From Clostridiales bacterium (lineage in GTDB: Bacteria; Bacillota; Clostridia; Oscillospirales; Acutalibacteraceae): a stretch of 9,533 nt of DNA. The notes under the pieces were generated by a model. That model did not search any database, was not told where the DNA came from, and saw only the letters and a list, made by a program, of their open reading frames with translations. Below, in pieces: positions 1 through 5,954 of this stretch. The position numbers and the translations under genes are program-made. The stretch is from assembly GCA_012522615.1 (NCBI GenBank), contig JAAYKB010000173.1:1-9533 (forward strand), written 5' to 3'. Each line of letters opens with the position of its first letter. The stretch's first letter is position 1.

Positions 1-69
1 AGCCGCTGGTGAATAATGAATAATATTATCTCACTTGCATCTTTTTCGTTACCTCTTTACACAATCCGT

Positions 70-106
70 CCAAAAACCTGCTAACAAAGCGGGTTTTTGG
101 CGTTTT
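70..106. terminator. Likely bidirectional rho-independent terminator
   Basis: The arms CCAAAAACCTGC (70-81) and GCGGGTTTTTGG (89-100) pair along 12 positions with one T-G wobble around the 7-nt loop TAACAAA. On the plus strand the stem is followed by CGTTTTT. The A-run and T-run flanking a GC core are the usual layout of a terminator that works both ways. It could end a plus-strand gene lying left of the window, the minus-strand MACPF cassette, or both. Confidence 0.65.
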
Positions 107-217
107 TAGCTTCAATTTGAACAATTTCTCCAACCTTAACGAAAAAAGCAGGCGGTCTTTATCCCTCCACCCGTTTATTCGCCAGTCTGCCACATGTTTT
201 CTTCTTTTTGCATAATA

Positions 218-250
218 TTAGACCGCTGATGTTATTTGTCAGCGGTCTAA
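218..250. repeat. Perfect 12-bp inverted repeat (stem-loop)
   Basis: TTAGACCGCTGA (218-229) and TCAGCGGTCTAA (239-250) are perfect reverse complements around a 9-nt loop. No clear T-run follows on either strand, so it is not a standard intrinsic terminator. It may stabilise the 3' end of the cassette mRNA or be a small mobile or regulatory repeat. The core GCGGTCT occurs once more at 152-158. Confidence 0.7.
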
Positions 251-310
251 CGGTATAACCGATAATACAATGCCAAACTATACCGATATTTTTTCCGGAT
301 AAAAAATATC
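251..310. repeat. Two abutting inverted repeats
   Basis: CGGTATA (251-257) pairs with TATACCG (279-285) across a 21-nt loop. Sharing base 285 with it, GATATTTTTT (285-294) pairs perfectly with AAAAAATATC (301-310) around the loop CCGGAT. Read on the minus strand, the second stem is the first structure after the MACPF stop codon, about 100 nt downstream, and it contains T- and A-runs. The transcript end may be in this zone, but the stem lacks a GC-rich core. Confidence 0.45.
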
Positions 311-413
311 TAAAACGCGTCCTCTGAGTTTGCGGCTTATTTTTTGTTGTGAAATAACAAAGACAGATACCCGCCCGAAATCTTTAATTGCGTATAGAAT
401 GCCATTAAAGCAT

Positions 414-2279
414 TTATTCGAGCGTGTACAACAGGTAGCACCGTCTGGCTATCTGTAATCCGGTAACGCTGGCGGCCGCACCCTCACTGATATCTTTATA
501 TTTACTTTGGTCGTTTAAAACAGGGACATAATGATATTTTCTGCCCTCTTCGGGTGCATGCTGCAGATAATGCTCGGTATTATCCGGCGGTATATGCTTA
601 AATATTATCTCCCTGATCGGACTGCCTCTTTCACTTGTAACATAATAAAGCCTTATCTCATGTGCCCCTGCTATTTTTGCTAAAGGCGAATTAATCTCGG
701 TTCCGAGATTCGAGCCTGATATATTGTATTTACCCCGCAGTCCCCACAGCTTTGCCGTGGGATCATTTTTATACTTATTATTGAAGTATTTTACCGCATC
801 GTCCCCGATGGTTTTATCTTCAAGTATAACCTCGACAATAGGGGGATTTTTGGTATCGCCGTCATAGGTGTAGCGCGCATAAAGATTTGCGACGCGATCC
901 ATTCCGTGGCTTGCAATATTGGAAATATAATGCCATGTTCCAGAGGCGGGATCGGTATATTCACTGTTAATATTGTCATACGGACCTGAAAAGGAAAGCC
1001 GCAGACCGTTTATAACGGAGCCGGTCGGAACCATTGTCATTTTTTTGGCCGCATATTTTTCAAATTCGGCCTTTAAATACTTCTTCCTTGCTTCGGTCTT
1101 GCAAAATTCCCAAATGGGTATAAGCCCGTTATCACCGAATTCGCTTATCGACGGATTCTTTTTTACGGTTGCAAGCCATTTTTTGAGCGCGTTGACATCA
1201 TTCGCAAGAGACTGGCCGTCTATACCGTCACCGCCGTAAGTGAATATATTGGTAATACTGTTTTCTGTAAAAGACTCACTGATCTGAGTGCTTGCGTTAT
1301 CCACGGTGCATTTTGCCGATGCAAAACCGGCGTTAAATGATGCTTTAACCTGTGCCGAAAATGATTTTTCATCTTTCACATATTTCTTTTCAACACTTGT
1401 GTTATAGTCAAATCTGCCGCCCGCTTCGACCGACCTTAACACATGCGTGCCGTAATTCTCGAAAATGAAGTTAGCGTCTTTTGTTTCAAGAACATTCAAT
1501 GCATCCGCTTTTACATAATCCTTAAGATTCACCGCAGGGTCGATATAAAGCTTATATAGTCCGATGTTATAAAAAATCGTGCTGAAATAGGAATTTGCTT
1601 CTTCAAGATGAGAACTGTTGAAATTCGCTTTTGCACTTCCGCTGAAAAACATATAACTGCCCGACAGTGATATTTGGGTCGCGACTTCCTTTGAATACCT
1701 CTTTATACTCGACGCCGTGACTATCTTATATGTGCTTTCCGGAATGTTTCTGCGATACACCTTGCCGTCTTTGAGCAGCTTTTGTAAATCTAAAACCGCC
1801 CCGTCTTCAACATATTTTGCACTGGCATATTTTTCGAAAACATCATAGCCGTGTCCTAAATGCTCAAGCACCGGCATTTTAACATCTTTTTCTGTGAGAG
1901 CGAACGGAGAGAAGTCGTCCTCATTTCCGCTGAACTGGTTTGAATTCCCCTTTAGCGAAAATTTGGGTTTTGTGAATTGAAGTCCGATTTTATTAATATC
2001 GGTTATCTTCATGTTCAGAATGCTTGAAATGCTAACCTTGCCGGTAATAACCGAACCTGATGCGTTAAAGTCACCCGGGATTGTTATCATTTCAAATTTT
2101 CCGGGGGTTGCGGAAGTCGGTTTCGTGTTAAGCGTTTTTTTACCGCCATCGGTCTGTTGGTTCTGACTTTCCTGGGTTGCAGTTGATTGCGAAGGCATTT
2201 GAATGATGCAGGATGTAAGACATAATGATAAACACAAGCCCAGTATCATTAGTAATGATTTTTTTTGCACTTTTTTCAT
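414..2279 (-). CDS. MACPF (perforin-like) domain lipoprotein
   Basis: Predicted exported, lipid-anchored protein of 621 residues with a membrane-attack-complex/perforin fold, a family that oligomerises into pores. The N-terminus has a KK charge, a hydrophobic core and the lipobox LTSC with Cys24, followed by a Ser/Thr/Gln-rich linker to about residue 60. The MACPF domain spans about 135-400. It opens with LGHGYDV (141-147) and contains the signature YGTHVLRSVEAGG (276-288) and YGGDG (348-352). Two small-residue, alternating stretches (about 199-228 and 305-341) sit where family members carry the helices that refold into membrane hairpins. Residues about 421-621 form a separate beta-rich C-terminal domain, perhaps beta-prism-like, that I cannot name. 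I chose ATG 2279 rather than the ATG at 2291, because GGAG lies 6 nt before it and a normal signal peptide results. It is the last gene of a three-gene cassette, 53 nt after the preceding lipoprotein gene. There is no cholesterol-dependent cytolysin undecapeptide. The MACPF call is firm; the target and role are unknown. Confidence 0.85.
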   Translation of the reverse strand: MKKVQKKSLLMILGLCLSLCLTSCIIQMPSQSTATQESQNQQTDGGKKTLNTKPTSATPGKFEMITIPGDFNASGSVITGKVSISSILNMKITDINKIGLQFTKPKFSLKGNSNQFSGNEDDFSPFALTEKDVKMPVLEHLGHGYDVFEKYASAKYVEDGAVLDLQKLLKDGKVYRRNIPESTYKIVTASSIKRYSKEVATQISLSGSYMFFSGSAKANFNSSHLEEANSYFSTIFYNIGLYKLYIDPAVNLKDYVKADALNVLETKDANFIFENYGTHVLRSVEAGGRFDYNTSVEKKYVKDEKSFSAQVKASFNAGFASAKCTVDNASTQISESFTENSITNIFTYGGDGIDGQSLANDVNALKKWLATVKKNPSISEFGDNGLIPIWEFCKTEARKKYLKAEFEKYAAKKMTMVPTGSVINGLRLSFSGPYDNINSEYTDPASGTWHYISNIASHGMDRVANLYARYTYDGDTKNPPIVEVILEDKTIGDDAVKYFNNKYKNDPTAKLWGLRGKYNISGSNLGTEINSPLAKIAGAHEIRLYYVTSERGSPIREIIFKHIPPDNTEHYLQHAPEEGRKYHYVPVLNDQSKYKDISEGAAASVTGLQIARRCYLLYTLE

Positions 2280-2285
2280 ACAAAT

Positions 2286-2289
2286 CTCC
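2286..2289 (-). promoter_or_regulatory. Ribosome binding site deciding the MACPF start
   Basis: GGAG on the minus strand stands 6 nt before ATG 2277-2279. The alternative in-frame ATG (2289-2291) overlaps this site, so the downstream ATG is the likely start. Confidence 0.65.
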
Positions 2290-2332
2290 ATTCTGCCGTT
2301 AGAGCGGCAATATATTGATTTATTGGGTTTGC

Positions 2333-2872
2333 CTAATTCGCATTCTTCAGGGTTTCATCAAATTCTTTTATTTTAAACTCCAGTCGCCCATTCTTTAAGT
2401 TTTCCATCCTCTCCTTTCTTTTTTCCTCCGAAGGCGTATATCTGTTGGCGTACAATTCGTCGATTACTCCCATTATATCCTCAATAATATTGGCATATCT
2501 AGCATCTTTTATTTTATCGATTTCATCCATATGATTTATCGAGCAGTGCATCTGAAGATTTACCCATGCCGTATCGATTTCGGTTCCCAGCTCTTTCAGC
2601 TCTTGGTCGGAATAATTTTTTGAAATATCCTCTCGGAGTAAAGCCTTGGTTTTTTCCCATAAAGCTTCTATGTGCTGCTTATACGTTGCATCATCATTGT
2701 CGTTTGTGTCAAAGGATATCCTGCCAACCGAACCGGACGATTTGGTTGTATTGTTCTTTTCTGTTGTATTTCCCTGTTTGGCTTTGCTGGCTTTAGACGC
2801 GTTATCTGATGCGCAAGATGAAAATAAAGCAAGTAAAACTAAAGTGATAATAAATAAAGAGGCTCTTTTCAT
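2333..2872 (-). CDS. Small lipoprotein of unknown function, helical
   Basis: I do not recognise the family. The 179-residue product starts with a classic lipoprotein signal: KR charge, hydrophobic core and lipobox FSSC with Cys20. A Ala/Ser/Lys/Asn/Thr-rich flexible linker follows (about 21-50). Residues about 60-175 are charged and look almost wholly alpha-helical, rich in Glu and Lys, with one internal Cys-Ser and no enzyme motif. An in-frame GTG at 2891-2893 is possible, but ATG 2872 gives a proper signal peptide. AAAGGA lies 12 nt before it, a long but workable spacing. It is the middle gene of the cassette, 59 nt after the membrane-protein gene and 53 nt before the MACPF gene, so all three are probably co-transcribed. 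A partner, chaperone or immunity role for the MACPF protein is possible but is inference only. Confidence 0.75.
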   Translation of the reverse strand: MKRASLFIITLVLLALFSSCASDNASKASKAKQGNTTEKNNTTKSSGSVGRISFDTNDNDDATYKQHIEALWEKTKALLREDISKNYSDQELKELGTEIDTAWVNLQMHCSINHMDEIDKIKDARYANIIEDIMGVIDELYANRYTPSEEKRKERMENLKNGRLEFKIKEFDETLKNAN

Positions 2873-2931
2873 ACTTATATCGATTCCTTTCACTTGGCTT
2901 TTGAGGATTACTCGCGATCAATCGATTAAGG

Positions 2932-3891
2932 CTACAAGTCACAGCTGTTGCTCGGGCATGCTCCCCCAGATGGGTTCTTGAAAGATTGATAAGCTTGGGT
3001 TAAATCCGATACATTATCGGTATCGAAAGATATCATGTAAAAAAGTTCCGGCCCTCTGATAAGAACACAATCATTTTTGGCGCCTCCGTAGGTATATACC
3101 GACGGTCTTTGTATCTTGCCCTTAAGGTAGGCAGCCGTGTCCTCTATCTGTCTCTTGCTCAACTGAAAATCTGGTCCTATATTGTATTTCAGAAAAGCCT
3201 CGGATTCTGTGTAGGTCATCACCTGCAACTCATCAATCTCTTCAAATCGGATATGTATCGGTTGCAGTTCAGGGAACTTTTTGCCGGCATCAGGAAAAAG
3301 ATTTATGGTCACACCGTCTTCTGAGAGTCGGTATGTGGGCAGACCTTTGCGAAACCGCTTTGCGGCACCTTTCCACGCTTTACCGAGTTTTTTGCGGATT
3401 GCAAAATAAACAACAATCGTTGCAATATACAAGGCGATATTTTTTGAAAATGCTTTTGGGAAAAGCCATAATTCATGGAGCAGCAATGTGATTAGAATAA
3501 TAAATGCTCCCAGAAAAATCACTGCGCTGATAATGTCCTTAAACTGATTGAAAACCGCAAAAGCCGACCAAACTGTACCCGGCTTATATTTAAGAGTCTC
3601 CTTACGCATTTCAAGCCCTTCACGCAATCGCCATAAAGCGGCTTCTAAAGTAAGAATAAACGGGATAGGAAGCAGGATATAAAAAAGTGCATCTGCAACC
3701 GGAGAACCGAATGATTGTATTCCGATACGGTATGTTCCTAAAACAGGAGAAACAACCTTTCCTCCCCCGTCAGGAAGCAAAGCCAGACCTACTGTAAATA
3801 TAAGGGCAATGGCCGAAAGCATAAACAAGCCGATTGCAATCAGTATTTGATTGGCTTTTTTCCTAACGATGTTTACCACCCGCCTGAACAA
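2932..3891 (-). CDS. Four-helix membrane protein with C-terminal soluble domain
   Basis: Unrecognised integral membrane protein of 319 residues and first gene of the MACPF cassette. Hydrophobic segments lie at about 14-39, 64-88, 118-139 and 148-166. Arg/Lys-rich flanks (1-12 and 167-183) suggest both ends are cytoplasmic. Residues about 185-305 form a soluble domain with alternating beta pattern; the run YRLSEDGVTINL followed later by IRFEEIDEL resembles the bacterial PH-like/YcxB type of membrane-associated domain. That resemblance is by eye and weak. The tail ends in a short Cys-containing stretch. The start is TTG (3889-3891), with AAGGA 4 nt upstream. An in-frame TGA just beyond leaves no earlier start, and the next candidate, GTG at codon 5, lacks a properly spaced site. 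It is preceded by a leader of about 190 nt and a possible small ORF. Confidence 0.7.
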   Translation of the reverse strand: MFRRVVNIVRKKANQILIAIGLFMLSAIALIFTVGLALLPDGGGKVVSPVLGTYRIGIQSFGSPVADALFYILLPIPFILTLEAALWRLREGLEMRKETLKYKPGTVWSAFAVFNQFKDIISAVIFLGAFIILITLLLHELWLFPKAFSKNIALYIATIVVYFAIRKKLGKAWKGAAKRFRKGLPTYRLSEDGVTINLFPDAGKKFPELQPIHIRFEEIDELQVMTYTESEAFLKYNIGPDFQLSKRQIEDTAAYLKGKIQRPSVYTYGGAKNDCVLIRGPELFYMISFDTDNVSDLTQAYQSFKNPSGGACPSNSCDL

Positions 3892-3895
3892 GTAA

Positions 3896-3900
3896 TCCTT
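3896..3900 (-). promoter_or_regulatory. Ribosome binding site supporting a TTG start
   Basis: AAGGA on the minus strand stands 4 nt before TTG (3889-3891). Its first A is the last base of the stop codon of a possible 28-codon leader ORF, an arrangement that would suit translational coupling. The rare start codon and tight spacing predict modest translation of the membrane protein. Confidence 0.5.
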
Positions 3901-3986
3901 TAATCATATTCAACGATTAAGTCAGGATTTGTTATTATGGTAAATGCTTTGATCCGGCATGTTTTTAAGGGGATGTTTTTTATCAT
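3900..3986 (-). CDS. Possible 28-codon leader ORF
   Basis: ATG at 3984-3986 opens a 28-codon frame that ends in TAA at 3900-3902, directly on the ribosome site of the membrane-protein gene. The peptide begins MIKNIPLKT and ends in LIVEYD. There is no Shine-Dalgarno sequence before the ATG, and the frame stays open upstream for 16 more codons to a TAG, so chance or the remnant of a longer gene is equally plausible. Confidence 0.2.
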   Translation of the reverse strand: MIKNIPLKTCRIKAFTIITNPDLIVEYD

Positions 3987-4089
3987 TATATGAATCTGTT
4001 TATATTTATGTATAGAATTTCTAAGCAGATTATTCTATTCTCACACCAAAGGTTCTTGTATTTGCAATATACTACTATTATTTACCATG

Positions 4090-4118
4090 ATAATAGCAAA
4101 CAAATGTTACTATGTCAA
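4090..4118 (-). promoter_or_regulatory. SigA-type promoter of the MACPF cassette
   Basis: On the minus strand, TTGACA (4113-4118), a spacer of exactly 17 nt and TATTAT (4090-4095), with an extended -10 TGC in front of it. Transcription would start near 4083 and run into the membrane-protein gene. The match is close enough to consensus to suggest a strong, constitutive basal promoter unless an operator is present; I see none. Confidence 0.75.
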
Positions 4119-4192
4119 CTAAAAGTATAATGACTCTAAATAAACTGACAAAAATCTTATATTTTGATAAAAGACGATTGCTATTTAACAAG

Positions 4193-4226
4193 CTGACGAT
4201 TTGACGGGTTGTTTTTATATCGTCAG
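4193..4226 (-). repeat. 8-bp inverted repeat over the HAD gene stop codon
   Basis: CTGACGAT (4193-4200) and ATCGTCAG (4219-4226) are perfect reverse complements around an 18-nt loop that includes the HAD stop codon (4215-4217). Read on the minus strand it is followed by CTTGTTAAAT, a poor T-tract. It may serve as a weak terminator of the epimerase-HAD operon. GACGATT also recurs at 4173-4179. Confidence 0.35.
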
Positions 4227-4862
4227 AATTTCTTGCGGATTTTCGACAATATAGTCGGCACCGGCTGATATAAGCTCGTTCTTTCCCCGGAACCCCCATG
4301 TCACGCCGGCGCTTTTCATACCCGCGTTTGAGGCGGTATAGATATCGACGTCCGAATCCCCGACGAACAGCGAGCGCGACGGCGATATTCCCGCCCGGCT
4401 CAATATCTCAAGGGTCAGGGTCGGGTCGGGTTTGGTGTTCCTCCCCTCCCTGTTGCCGTACACCCCTTCGAACAGGCCGTCGCCGTATAGACCCGCTACA
4501 ATCTTCTGCGCCTGTGCGTCCGGCTTGTTGGTGACGACAAACAGTTTGGCTCCCGCCCCGCGCAAGGCGGCAAGGGTATCGTTCATGCCCGGGTAGGCTT
4601 TGGTGTGGACAAGGCAATCGCGGTCATAGATTGAGAGGAAATCCTCTACTATATTCAGGACGGCTGTCTTGTCGGCGCCCGCCGCCGCGCGTTCGACCAG
4701 CTTTCGCAGGCCGTTGCCCACCATCAAAGGGTACTGTTCCAACGGGCAGGGCGGGAACCCGTTTTTAACCAGCGCGGCGTTGGTCGCTTCGGCAATGTCG
4801 CGGAGGGTATCGGCCAAGGTCCCGTCAAGGTCGAATACAACCGCTTCCCACTTTGAAGCCAT
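4215..4862 (-). CDS. HAD-family phosphatase, phosphoglycolate phosphatase-like
   Basis: Cytosolic HAD hydrolase of 215 residues, the usual length for Gph/PGMB-type phosphatases, which hydrolyse small phosphate monoesters via an aspartyl-phosphate. All four motifs are visible: DLDGT with nucleophile Asp11 and acid/base Asp13, VVTNK with Thr111, Lys144 in NTKPDP, and GDSDVD with Asp169 and Asp173. Between Asp13 and about residue 85 lies the helical C1 cap of this subfamily. The substrate (2-phosphoglycolate, a sugar phosphate or pyrophosphate) cannot be decided from sequence. ATG 4862 has GAGG 8 nt upstream, and that site overlaps the TGA of the preceding epimerase gene (gap of 10 nt), so the two are one operon and probably translationally coupled. 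Pairing with a sugar epimerase hints at a sugar-phosphate substrate, which is inference. Confidence 0.85.
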   Translation of the reverse strand: MASKWEAVVFDLDGTLADTLRDIAEATNAALVKNGFPPCPLEQYPLMVGNGLRKLVERAAAGADKTAVLNIVEDFLSIYDRDCLVHTKAYPGMNDTLAALRGAGAKLFVVTNKPDAQAQKIVAGLYGDGLFEGVYGNREGRNTKPDPTLTLEILSRAGISPSRSLFVGDSDVDIYTASNAGMKSAGVTWGFRGKNELISAGADYIVENPQEILTI

Positions 4863-4872
4863 CAGAAAAACC

Positions 4873-5736
4873 TCACCGTAAAGGAAACGGCGTCCTCCTC
4901 CCCGGCTTCAGCAGTCGCATACCCCGTTTGTTTTCAAAAACGTCGTCCTCGCTTTCAAGGGTCGCGGTGCCCGTCCAGGGTTCTAAGCATACGAACGGGC
5001 TGCTTTTGACGGGCGACCATACGGCGAAATAGTTCATACCGTCAAAGTCCATCTGCACTCCCCGCCCGCTCTTTTCGGAATAAAGCTTTACGCTGCGGGA
5101 TTTGAGGTTGTCAAACACAAGGGCATCGCATACAAACAGGTCGTGTCTTAATGTGAATTCGTCCCGGTTTTCAAGCACCCTTCGCCTATCATCAAGGATA
5201 ATCCCCGAATCCATGTCAACGAAGGGGCAGTCGGCGGTCTCCGGCTTTTCAAACTTGACTTTATAATCGGTAAAATCCTCGCCGTCGACAAGAGGGACGT
5301 TAAACGCGGGGTGCCCGCCTATGCAGTAGGGCATTTCGGTCTTGCCGGTGTTGCGGATTGAAAAAGCGGTTTTAAGTGAATTGCCGTCAAGGGTATAGCA
5401 TACCCGCAGGGCAAAATCATAAGGGTAGCTCCGCCTTGTTCGGTCGTCGGATTTCAGGAGAAAGGTCATGCTGTCTTTTTTGGCGTTTTCGATAATCCAT
5501 TCGTATGACCGCGCCAGTCCGTGGCGGGGCAATGTTACCTCCCCCTCCCTGGATACCGCCCTGCCCCCGCGAAGGGCGCCGACAATCGGGAAGAGTATAG
5601 GCGAGCGCCCTTTCCAATACTCGGGGTCTCCGTTCCAGAGATAATCAATCCCGTCCGCGGATTTGATGGAATGAAGCTCGGCGCCGAGGCTGTCGGCAGA
5701 TACCTTGAGGGTCTCATTTTCGATAAATGCAAGCAT
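4873..5736 (-). CDS. Aldose 1-epimerase family protein (LacX-like)
   Basis: Cytosolic 287-residue protein of the galactose mutarotase superfamily, which interconverts alpha and beta anomers of aldoses. The LacX-type pattern is clear: GAELHSI (18-24), DYLWNGDPEYWKGRSPILFP (31-50) with substrate Arg45, PRHGLAR (70-76) with His72, GGHPAFN (140-146) with His142 as likely acid, and LEPW (251-254) with Glu252 as likely base. LacX-like members often act on unknown sugars, so galactose should not be assumed. ATG 5736 has AAAGGA 8 nt upstream. It is the first gene of an operon with the HAD phosphatase. Its promoter must lie in the divergent region shared with aroF; I could not find a good -35/-10 pair on this strand. 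Confidence 0.88.
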   Translation of the reverse strand: MLAFIENETLKVSADSLGAELHSIKSADGIDYLWNGDPEYWKGRSPILFPIVGALRGGRAVSREGEVTLPRHGLARSYEWIIENAKKDSMTFLLKSDDRTRRSYPYDFALRVCYTLDGNSLKTAFSIRNTGKTEMPYCIGGHPAFNVPLVDGEDFTDYKVKFEKPETADCPFVDMDSGIILDDRRRVLENRDEFTLRHDLFVCDALVFDNLKSRSVKLYSEKSGRGVQMDFDGMNYFAVWSPVKSSPFVCLEPWTGTATLESEDDVFENKRGMRLLKPGRRTPFPLR

Positions 5737-5868
5737 ATATAAAATCCTTTCCGCGGTTTTGCCCGTCGAGGCAAATACCGGCGCTCAATTTTAGACTACA
5801 GATAATCATACATCCCCGTATCCCGCGGGGGGATTATTAAAAACAGTTTGGAAAACACATAATATCAC

Positions 5869-5897
5869 TTGACAATACCGGTGTTTACTATTACACT
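5869..5897 (+). promoter_or_regulatory. Promoter of aroF
   Basis: TTGACA (5869-5874) and TACACT (5892-5897), spaced by 17 nt, 58 bp before the aroF start codon. The -35 is consensus and the -10 matches at four of six positions. Transcription would begin near 5904, inside the inverted repeat at 5899-5924. Confidence 0.65.
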
Positions 5898-5898
5898 T

Positions 5899-5924
5899 TA
5901 AAGCGTAAAAGAGTACGCGCTTTA
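5899..5924 (+). promoter_or_regulatory. Dyad at the aroF transcription start, possible operator
   Basis: TAAAGCG (5899-5905) and CGCTTTA (5918-5924) are perfect reverse complements 12 bp apart; an offset pairing of CGTA (5904-5907) with TACG (5914-5917) is also present. Lying just after the -10 and over the predicted start site, it is well placed for a repressor or as a 5' stem-loop. No known regulator is recognised. Confidence 0.4.
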
Positions 5925-5954
5925 TAAGTGTTCCGAAAGGTTGGGTAACGGGTT

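Larger units (their letters stand above)
1..413. other. Gene-free left edge with several inverted repeats
   Basis: No frame here gives a convincing gene on either strand, and bases 1-60 carry stops in every reading I tried. What it holds is structure: a terminator-like hairpin at 70-106, a perfect 12-bp inverted repeat at 218-250, a 7-bp inverted repeat at 251-285 and a perfect 10-bp A/T-rich inverted repeat at 285-310. All lie downstream of the MACPF gene, which ends at 414 on the minus strand, so this is probably the cassette's 3' flank. Confidence 0.6.
3892..4214 (-). other. AT-rich leader and promoter region of the MACPF cassette
   Basis: This gap of about 320 bases has no convincing gene of normal length and is very AT-rich (18 G+C in the 60 bases 4021-4080). 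It holds the cassette promoter (4090-4118), an untranslated leader of about 190 nt with the possible 28-codon ORF, and at its right end one arm of an inverted repeat that overlaps the stop of the HAD gene. I recognise no known riboswitch or T-box in the leader. Confidence 0.55.

Noticed and set aside
414..2279. Cholesterol-dependent cytolysin
   Set aside because: The signature is of the MACPF type and the Trp-rich undecapeptide of that family is absent.
4078..4299. 73-residue minus-strand frame spanning the HAD gene end and the AT-rich leader
   Set aside because: It overlaps the HAD gene in another frame, has no ribosome site and crosses the cassette promoter.
5815..5840. GC-rich palindrome CCCGCGGG near 5822-5829 as a terminator
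   Set aside because: It is only 8 bp with no loop and no T-run on the appropriate strand.
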